Shown here in pieces: positions 56,516 through 64,000 of a stretch of 64,000 nt of DNA. The stretch is from Brachypterus glaber (lineage: Eukaryota; Arthropoda; Insecta; Coleoptera; Kateretidae), in assembly GCA_958510825.1 (NCBI GenBank), contig OY294044.1, positions 73,172,095 through 73,236,094 on the forward strand. The letters are read 5' to 3'. The notes beneath the pieces were generated by a model, which saw only the letters and a program-made list of their open reading frames with translations, was not told the DNA's origin and made no database searches. The position numbers and the translations under genes were made by a program. How positions within the stretch are numbered: the stretch's first letter is position 1; each line of letters begins with the position of its first letter.

Positions 56516-57907
56516 TATGGCTAAGTGAATTATTTGTCCTTTTAAACCAATAGAGATTTGTGCATACTTAAGACCCATATAATTGGTAAGAAAATTAAAG
56601 TAAGCCGACCAATCCCTAAAACTATTAATTCGTAAAAGTTTTATTTGGTCTCTAGAATTCTTTTTCTAAATTAAGTAATCAGATTTGCAAATGCCTACCA
56701 GAAAAGACACGAATTGAGTTTGAGTTTAGTGTAAATCCTATAATACACTTTTATAAACTTACACGGCGAAAATCGTTAGTGTAGTACCGTCAACCGGGGT
56801 TAAATGAATCACTGAGGGTAAAGTGAATCAAATATTTATTCACCAAAAATTCCTCGCCTAGGTTCAAAGCTACTGAGTACTACGAGGCCAGACCTCTGCC
56901 GATCCAGTGAGATTTAATTGAGCGAGATTTAATCTCTAGGATTAAAAACGGTAGGTTCTAAAGCTAGTGAAAATAAGTATATTATTTGTAATACCTTGTT
57001 GCACTATTTAGTTTTATGTTATGTATCATATTTTCCAAGTCATCTAGTTATATTACTTTTGCAGTTTACTTGGATATTGAATCTATTTTTCATAAAATAT
57101 AAAATTTTAAAGCGCATTACCTCGAACGATAAAATAGTTATGTGGTATACTAGAGTCACTCTGTTTAACGGCGGTTCCATTGTCCAATATTGGACAGAAA
57201 AGGAACAGTTGAATGATACATTTAAAATCTATCGACCTTATATAACTGTCCTAACCAATCAAAATATTTCAAATTTTGAATCTGACCATACAAGCACTAA
57301 TCCTATCGAAAATTAAACTAATGCCCTTGGGGAATGTGCCAACGTAAAATTTTCATAACTAATTATAAGTCTGAAATAGACTGCAATAACTTAATACTTA
57401 ATACAAACAAAAGTTGTCCAAAATCGAGGATCATAACAATTCGGGTGCGGTTAACGTAACTCCGTCTGAGGGAATTTCCTTATACGAGAGCATCATAATA
57501 CGTTTTATGTATTTGTCACTGCGTTCTATTTCAGACACAGAGAATAATTCTTCGTCACTTTTCTGATATTCCAAATAGACAATGTGAACGGTTTGGAATT
57601 ATTATGAAATCATATAGATTTTATGCTACTTAATCGTTTAAAACTATCAAAAATTAAATACCAACAGTTTTTAGCTACTTAAAATCGGTTAAATTAGCCA
57701 TTTTTCAGTTCGCTACCGCTAACGATAATAAAGTCAAAATTTTAAAAAATATGTTCGACTTTTAAATTTTTTAAAGGAAGGCGTAATTTTTACGCCGTGT
57801 CTGTAGTAACGTTCCATACATAAGTTGTCTGTGGAAAAGAGTTAAAGCGAAAATAATAATAATAATGGCTAATGTCAAACAATCGCGGAAAACCATATCG
57901 ATGGCCC
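56516..57907. other. No recognised gene
   Basis: The frame 56996-57316 (contains VMWYTRVTLFNGGSIVQYW) is not similar to anything I recognise; codon use is AT-rich like its surroundings. Confidence 0.45.
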
Positions 57908-58008
57908 AGCGTACAAATGCACTAAGTACCGTAACCGTTACCGGTACTTAGCAAATTCGTACGCTAAGCCATCCGGTACTTAGCACATTTGACACTTAGT
58001 ACCACTAA
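57908..58008. repeat. Cluster of nested palindromes (CTAAGTACC)
   Basis: AGCGTAC (57908) pairs with GTACGCT (57959); inside, CTAAGTACC pairs with GGTACTTAG (57943) around gtaaccgttac. Further GGTACTTAG (57974) and cttagtaccactaag (57994) copies follow. actaagtacc also occurs at 12432. Confidence 0.7.
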
Positions 58009-59359
58009 GAGTGCCGATGTATTGAAATCTTCGCCAAAAAGTTAAAATCTATCGCCATTTTTTTTCACATTTCTCACCGTTTTAGAGTCGAAATCAGTAA
58101 AAAAGTTTCGCCCGTCTTTCTGTATGTCTGTCTGTAAACTCGATAACTCCATTTCTAAATAAGATATCGACAAGCGGTTTTTTGCATATTGTTTCTTATC
58201 GTATTTCTAAGAGCTGATTAGATAAAAGGGCAAAACTCCTATATTTAGCGTTTTTTGGTTATAATTAAGACAATTATTATTATATTTTTTTATAGTGGAA
58301 GAGCACGAAACACGAACTGTGGTTTTGTGTACGCCATTACCAACTTACAGGCATCCTTTTGATATAAGAAATATACTGGCAGTTCCATCTATGACGCAGA
58401 GGACGAACTAACAATTTTAAGAGGGGGTGGCAATATTAGGAAAATGACAATAATTTGCTCACCCATCTTACATATAAAAATAGAATATAAGAACATTACT
58501 TTCCTTTCCATACTCTTACAAAGGAACCGTTGCCAGATAGAGTGCCTCTTGGTATAACGCCAGCTTTTAAAACTATCAAGTACCTTACTGAACGAATAAT
58601 GTACATAAAATACCTTTTAAATTGTTAAAATATTTTATATTAGTTTTATGAAAGTTTTATTCAAATATAAATATGTAGGTATTGTAATCTGCTACAAACT
58701 AGGGCAAGTATTATAAAAATAACACAAAAATATTTTAAATTTTTGAAAAACTATTTAAACTAATTTATTCGCAAGCTGTATATGTAATACATACATTACA
58801 TATATTAATAAAGTTTGTGAAGTACGTGATTTCTTGTCCCACTGTTTTCCACGCCTGGACCTGGCCTGTAATAAAAAATAGGGACCAGTAACCTGATTGT
58901 TACTGGTCTGCAATTTAAATGATTAATTTACGCTAGATGGCGCCACAGCTTAAAATATCATTATTAATGCTCAAAGCAAGATGGCCGAACTGCTGTTGTT
59001 ATGATAAACACAAATATTATCTAATACATTTAATTTAAAAAACTTAAATGTACAGTTTTGGTCAATGTTTTTTACTTTTGATACTGAGAAGGATAATAAA
59101 TGTTATTACGGGGCCTTGTGAGCTAATGTTTTTATGTTTTTATGGTTGTTTATTGGGGTTACGCGTATGTGGAACTTCAGTTTTATTTAATTGTGCTTTT
59201 CTTGTGAGATGCAGGAAAAAATATTTGTGGTAAATATGAAAAGAACTAAAAAACTAAGTATTTTATTATTATTTTCTTCATTTGAATTCAAACATCTAGG
59301 TTTTAAAAAAATTAGTACATTATTTTTAAATAAAAACAGTTGCGAATAAAGTAGTATAC
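58009..59359. other. No recognised gene
   Basis: A core fragment (gtatgtctgtctgtaaactc, gataactcc) lies at 58105-58160. A perfect 10-bp hairpin GACCAGTAAC/GTTACTGGTC lies at 58883-58908. Confidence 0.5.
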
Positions 59360-59467
59360 AGGTCTCTCGGAAAATGGTACTTTTCCTGGACCTATAAATG
59401 ATCTCGGCACTTCATGCCTAGCCCATTAATAAAGGTGTCGAAAAAGTTCTATTTTCCGAGTCGACCT
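59360..59467. mobile_element. Short MITE, about 108 bp
   Basis: Ends aggtctctcggaaaatggta and ctattttccgagtcgacct are inverted repeats; inner acttttcc and gaaaaagt extend the stem. Confidence 0.72.
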
Positions 59468-59544
59468 ATAATCTACTATTACTGTCATTTACTTGTTAGT
59501 TGTTGTTTAGTTGTAATTTTATTGAATCTATCTAATTTATATAA

Positions 59545-59842
59545 ATATATCTGACTGTCGGTAGGTCTGTCAGAGAAAACTTTTGTCCAGAATAACTCGT
59601 AAAAGCTTTGATCTAAGTACTTTAAATACAGACCATATATTCCTTATCAAAATTTATCGGCTGGAATTGTTAAGGTAAAAATGGGGGTGTGGTAAATACA
59701 ATTATTTTTAATTTTCTTTTCATTTATTTTTCGTTTTTGATATATTTTTTTATTTTTCGTTTCTCAAAAAAAATTTTTTTTTTTTAATAAGCATAGCTAG
59801 ACTTGCAGGGGAAAGTATTCTTTCATTGGCATCAGTATTTAA
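59545..59842 (+). repeat. Family F repeat, copy 3
   Basis: Core (gtctgtcagagaaaact, aataactcgtaaaagc), then ggggaaagtattctttcatt and ggcatcagtattt, the shared family F end. Confidence 0.7.
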
Positions 59843-60167
59843 TATGACTTGTACTAAACTTAGAAGATTTTACTGGTTCCAGGTCAAAGGACAACATATT
59901 GCAGATGTATTTAACTAACTCTATAGACCTACTAGCTAGATACTTTTAAAATTAACTTAAATAGCCAATTGTAAAGGGTTATTTCTTACAGGCCATTGAA
60001 ATGCCAGCACTCGGCCATAGCGCTGCCTTCTTAATAAGGGTAAAAAGTTCTTACCCTAGTTTGTTGGGTAGTGAATAAAATCTATCAAAATTTGAAAGGA
60101 TAATATACATATTTATATGTGTATAAGTAGTTGCTATTAAGCGAATTCTTTCTTTGGTATATATATA

Positions 60168-61934
60168 TCGTCGTGTTACCTTAACTACCTCGTATCTCCA
60201 AAAATTCGATTTTCGGTTTTTTGCACTAATCAATTCTGTACATGATTAGTAATGACCTAAACAAAGTCCTAATTTAAAATTCCAATTGGTTTATAAGTTA
60301 TGTGGAACTAATTACCTCGTATCTTCTTTACTACTTAAAATAAATAACTGTAACTACCTCGTATCTCCAATATTAGGCTCAGCAAATAAGGAATTTCCCG
60401 TAGGTGAAAATATCTAAGAAGATAAAACTTTGCATACTTATGTATTTGGATGCGGAAAATATATTGGTGAAGTAAAAAAAGACCTACCACCCCTCCATCT
60501 CACTCCCAGTGGTGAAAAATATTCCTTTTATCGTTTTTTTTTCTTAAAATGTTTATAAAATTTATATCTAGAGGCTTCTAAGGTAGCTTAAGCTAAATTT
60601 TATAAAAAAAACGTTAATCCACCCTCGGCTTACGGGGTGTACTAATTTTTAAATATTTACAATATTTTCGTGTAAATTTCTATGTGGGGGTTTTCGAGGT
60701 AGCTTAAACTGAATCTGATAATAAAAATTTTCTAACTTCACCCCCGAAGTCCAAACTCCAATATACCAATTTTTACGAAAACTACCCTCCGTCCCTAAGG
60801 GAGTGGAGTTACATTTTTGTATTATCAGTATCGCTTTCAGCAACCTCAAAAACCCCAATATGCGAATTTTCACGAAAACTACTCCCCAACCCTGAGGGGG
60901 TGGAATTAGAAAAATTTTATTACCAGATTTAGTTTCGTGAACCCAAAAACCTCTATGTACCAATTTTTACGAAAATATTGAAAAAATTTAAAAATATTTA
61001 CCCCCTCGCCCCTGTGGGGTGGTGTTGGAAAAATGTTTATCAGATTCAATTTCAGCAACCTTAAAAACGCCTATATGGCAATTTTCAAATTTTTGTAAAA
61101 AAAATGTGTTATCGTGCTTACAAGATTTTCCGGACAGACCGACCGATCGACCGACCGACCGATCGACTGACAATTTTTTTTGCTCGAAATTCATTTATAT
61201 TGATATAAAACGTCATAAAACTCAAAAAGACGCAAAAAACAATTTTGAAAATTTTTGCACCAATACAATGCTTCTCTAACTTTTGAAAATTTTCATTTTC
61301 AATTCCCTTGGGGTGGAGTTAGAAAAATTTAATTATCAGAATCACTTTTAGCAACCTCAATAACCCCTTTATTCACCAAAATTACCTCAGCCCCCAAGGA
61401 GAGGGTACAATTTACCCCCCCCCCCCCCGTGGGTGGATTTGGAACTTTTTTATTATGAGATTTAGTTTTAGCTACCTCAAAAACCCCTATATACCAACTT
61501 TAAAAAAAATATTGTAAACATTTTAAAATATTCACCCACACGGGAGAAATTAGAAAAAAAATTATCATCAGATTCAGTTAAAGCAACCTGAAAAACCCCA
61601 ATATACTATTTTTTATTAAAATATTGTACATATTTAAAAATTACATGCAATATTTCACAGTTTTTAATTGAGCAACCTCGTATCTCCAGTACAGGGTTAC
61701 GACTTGGAAATAATAGTTACTGTAACTAACTCGTATCTCCATAATTCTAATTTTTGACTCACCTAACTAATAATTTTGCAATCTTTTATGCTTGAAGGGT
61801 CCACAAGAAATAACTACACTTATATTTGTCTCTATTACATTAAAAAAAATAAGAATTTTAAAGTTAACCGGTTTTTTGTGTCCCCTGAAAACCTGTGAAT
61901 TTGGAGATACGAGGTAGTTAAGGTAACACGACGA
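60168..61934. mobile_element. TA-flanked TIR element with subterminal repeats and internal array
   Basis: Ends TCGTCGTGTTACCTTAAC and, inverted at 61934, the same, flanked by TA. The motif taactacctcgtatctcca recurs at 60181, 60309 (variant), 60353, 61673, 61722 and inverted at 61905, as subterminal repeats. Such motifs are often transposase-binding sites. The middle (60670-61630) is an inverted GAGGGG array. No transposase. Confidence 0.85.
60670..61630 (-). repeat. GAGGGG array (family B), inverted copy
   Basis: Units read as caacctcaaaaacccc, ccctgagggggtgg and tcagattcaatttcagcaac. The CGATAAC core (inverted, gaccgaccgatcgaccg run) is at 61095-61160. Short frames 60649-61279 are by-products. 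Confidence 0.82.
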
Positions 61935-61959
61935 TATGCTCATTAAAACAAAAAATCAA

Positions 61960-62260
61960 ATAAAAAAAAAAATTGAAGAACGGAAACATTTTGAAAAAAA
62001 ACTGTTTAAAAAAAATACTTTATTTTACCCCACCCCAAATTTAGCCAAAAATTATACCAGCCTAGAACATTGAATAAGAAACATATGATCCAAGTTTGAC
62101 GTTTTGAGCTCAAAGCGTTCTCGAGTTATTTTGGTCACAAATTTCCCGGACAGATAGACCCATAGCCAAACCGACAGTTAAATTTTTTTACGAAGATCAT
62201 ATTTTTTGATTATGAAACTTCGAAAAACTTAAAAACGTATTAATTTTCTTTTAATTCGTT
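61960..62260 (-). repeat. Family F-like repeat (inverted)
   Basis: Inverted core: gagctcaaagcgttctcgag, then atttcccggacagatagacc; ends near ttttttgattatgaaacttc. Confidence 0.6.
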
Positions 62261-62314
62261 ACTAAGAAAGTAAAAAAAGATAAATAAATAAAACAAGTAA
62301 ATATTTTGGAGCAG

Positions 62315-62650
62315 TCTGTGTTATAAATTCAAAATATTTTTTTAAGCGTTTAGTCTGAATTTTAAACTTTTTATTATTTTTTTTTTCTTAAAATAGAACA
62401 TGCAGACTAGGATACTTCAAAAAATTGTTTTTTTTTTAATTTTAAGTGCCCCCCTCATGTCGTGAAAAATACCATTATTAAATTCTGTGCCAAATTTCAG
62501 CTCAAAAAAATGCCCTAAATTTAAAGTTTGTAAAGAAATTTGTAATTAAAAAAAAAAACGTTTTTTGAAATTCTCTAGTCTGCATGTTCTATTTTAAGAA
62601 AAAAAAATAAACAAAAAGTAATTTAAGTTGTTTAAAATGCAGACATAACA
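62315..62650. mobile_element. Foldback of about 300 bp
   Basis: aatagaacatgcagactagg (62393) faces ctagtctgcatgttctattt (62576), with matching A/T homopolymers and gtctgaattttaaac on both sides. The left arm plus its 30-bp lead recurs in direct orientation at 62775-62880. Confidence 0.75.
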
Positions 62651-62689
62651 TTATATTTAATGTGCTTTAAAGCTACATTTATAGGTGTC

Positions 62690-62768
62690 GTTTTCTGCAA
62701 ATGGAAAACTCGAAACTACCGTATAATGCTATTCTAGCGCAGGCGCTTTGAATAGTGTAATAAGTAAA
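62690..62768 (+). repeat. Family E 3' tip
   Basis: aactcgaaactaccgtataa, tgctattctagcgcaggcgc and tttgaatagtgtaataag; the terminal hairpin is intact. Confidence 0.75.
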
Positions 62769-63107
62769 TATGTTGATGCAGTCTGTATTATAAATTAAAT
62801 TAAAAATAATTTTTTAAACGTTTATGTCTGAAATTTAAACTCTTTATTTATTTATTTTTTCTTGGGCCACAGTCAAACTGCCTCAAATTTTGACATTTTG
62901 TAATTTCGGGGGTAAAAAATAAAATTAGCCAAATTTCAGTCAAATTAAATGACCAGTTTCGGAGAAAAACGCTTTTAAAAATTTAATTTTGGCCAGGTAA
63001 TTATGACAGTTTCTTGACATATTAAGAAATAATTTTTAAATAAATAAATATTTAAAATAAATAATCGTTTTATATATGTATATAGCTTCAAATTTTGATA
63101 TTTTTTT

Positions 63108-63425
63108 AAAGAACAAATATTAAAATTTTTGTGAATCTTCCGTGTGAATACGCTAAATCTTTCTCCGTGTATATTTTATTTTATTACACTGCTATATTAA
63201 CTTTTAATATAATGACAGATTATTCTGCCAAATATCAGTTTAAAATTCATGAAACATGAAGAAAATCTTAAATAAATATTTATTAAATATTTGTTGATAT
63301 ACCAAACCATGTTTTAACATAATTAAGTTGAAATGTAACAGAAAATATACAGGTTTTCGCATAAAATTACCAAACACGTAGAAAAATTCAGCATAGTGGA
63401 AGATTCATGGAAATTTTAATATTTA
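63108..63425. mobile_element. Foldback/MITE of about 318 bp
   Basis: aaatattaaaatttttgtga atcttcc (63115) faces ggaagattcatggaaatttt aatattt (63400); inner tttctccgtgt and acacgtagaaa. Confidence 0.7.
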
Positions 63426-63599
63426 TTAGTTCCACATGTAAATAAATGATAATAAAGGCCTTTATATAATATTTCTAATGCCTGTTATTTAATAAATAGA
63501 GTATAATTAACTTAAAACGACTAATAAAGTTAATATATACGTAAGTAAAAAGATAACCCGAGGGGCTGACCGCGTCTGAAATTTGTACAAAAGGGTTCA

Positions 63600-63715
63600 T
63601 TTTTGCAAAGAGTTCCTCAGAGTTCCTTCGGAGTTCCTCCGGAGTTCCTCGGAGTTCCTCCGGAGTTCCTTGAAGTTCCTCCAGAGTTACTTGGGAGTTC
63701 CTCCTGTGTCCCTTA
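63600..63715 (+). repeat. Short tandem repeat, gagttcctc unit
   Basis: About nine units of 11-12 bp, variants of ggagttcctcc, inside an open frame (63583-63852) that would read EFLRSSSEFLRSS. Repeat-driven, not a supported protein. Confidence 0.88.
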
Positions 63716-63809
63716 AGAGATCCTCTCTGGAAGGAGTAATTTTTGGCAAATTATCCGCAGAAATTACCGCTATGCAAGCACTACTGCCAATAATAAGGCA
63801 CCTTCAAAA

Positions 63810-64000
63810 AAAAAGCTTCAACCAAACTTGGCGTGGCGCCCCTTATAAATAAAAATGGCGCCCCAAATTTATCTTCAAGAAAAAAAGTTTTGTCCCTGAC
63901 CGGTTTCTACCAATCTTGGCACCCCTTCGAAACAAAAATGGGCGTCCCAAAATTACCTTCAAGAAAAACAGCTTTGTCCCTGGCGGTTTCTACCAAACTT
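63810..64000 (-). mobile_element. Minisatellite of the hAT-like family, cut by window end
   Basis: Inverted copies of the 42.5-kb unit: tgtccctgaccggtttctac, caatcttggc and gcgccccaaatt. It runs off the window edge. Confidence 0.8.

Noticed and set aside
63583..63852. Protein with EFLRSS repeats
   Set aside because: The repeats come from an 11-12 bp tandem DNA repeat and run into a transposon; no supporting start or domain.

Overview
The window looks like intergenic DNA from a large, AT-rich, transposon-dense arthropod genome, most likely an insect. The evidence is the lack of long intact ORFs, very high A+T, long microsatellites, insect-style non-LTR retrotransposon fragments, a Penelope-like element, Tc1/mariner-, piggyBac- and hAT-like terminal inverted repeats, and many foldback elements. 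No complete host gene is visible. One 117-bp open block at 12670-12786 with good splice-site flanks is the only candidate host exon. No rRNA or intact tRNA was found; one tRNA-derived SINE lies at 16454-16744. Insect order cannot be told from this sequence alone.

Layout. 1-4.4 kb: a 1-kb foldback element, an AT microsatellite and degenerate repeats. 4.5-7.7 kb: two Penelope-like element (PLE) copies in head-to-head inversion around a 200-N gap, each with reverse transcriptase, GIY-YIG endonuclease and a terminal hammerhead-ribozyme motif. 7.8-12.5 kb: nested inverted-repeat elements, a small repeat carrying a well-formed hammerhead, a 100-bp tandem duplication and a foldback. 13.3-15 kb: a decayed jockey-like retrotransposon. 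16-21 kb: a MITE, a SINE, a second hammerhead repeat, a TIR element and a TTAA-flanked piggyBac-like element. 22-25 kb: a retrotransposon fragment broken by a TIR element, then a minus-strand hammerhead. 27-32 kb: a series of foldbacks, including one with a hammerhead. 33.5-38.9 kb: two RNase H-type non-LTR 3' ends, a 1.4-kb palindrome and a decayed hammerhead inside a small inverted-repeat element. 39.5-46.5 kb: a structured-hairpin repeat, the best-preserved RT ORF, a hAT-like minisatellite element, a Tc1 transposase remnant and a GAGGGG array. 46.5-56.5 kb: nested TA-flanked elements, one with a THAP-like fragment, and a 1.6-kb foldback. 57-64 kb: repeat arrays in the opposite orientation, small MITEs, short tandem repeats and a cut-off copy of the minisatellite family.

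The most interesting theme is hammerhead self-cleaving ribozymes in unrelated repeat contexts: five that match the core (4505-4562 minus, 7616-7673 plus, 9609-9695 plus, 24752-24822 minus, 31155-31225 minus) and two decayed (17461-17512, 38810-38860 plus). PLEs and small non-autonomous retroelements are known to carry such ribozymes. Here the arms of the 31-kb foldback break close to the predicted cleavage site. A second theme is a core of about 70 bp (CTGTC-rich run, then an ACGATAACTYAAGAACG-like block) shared by at least twelve otherwise different repeats.
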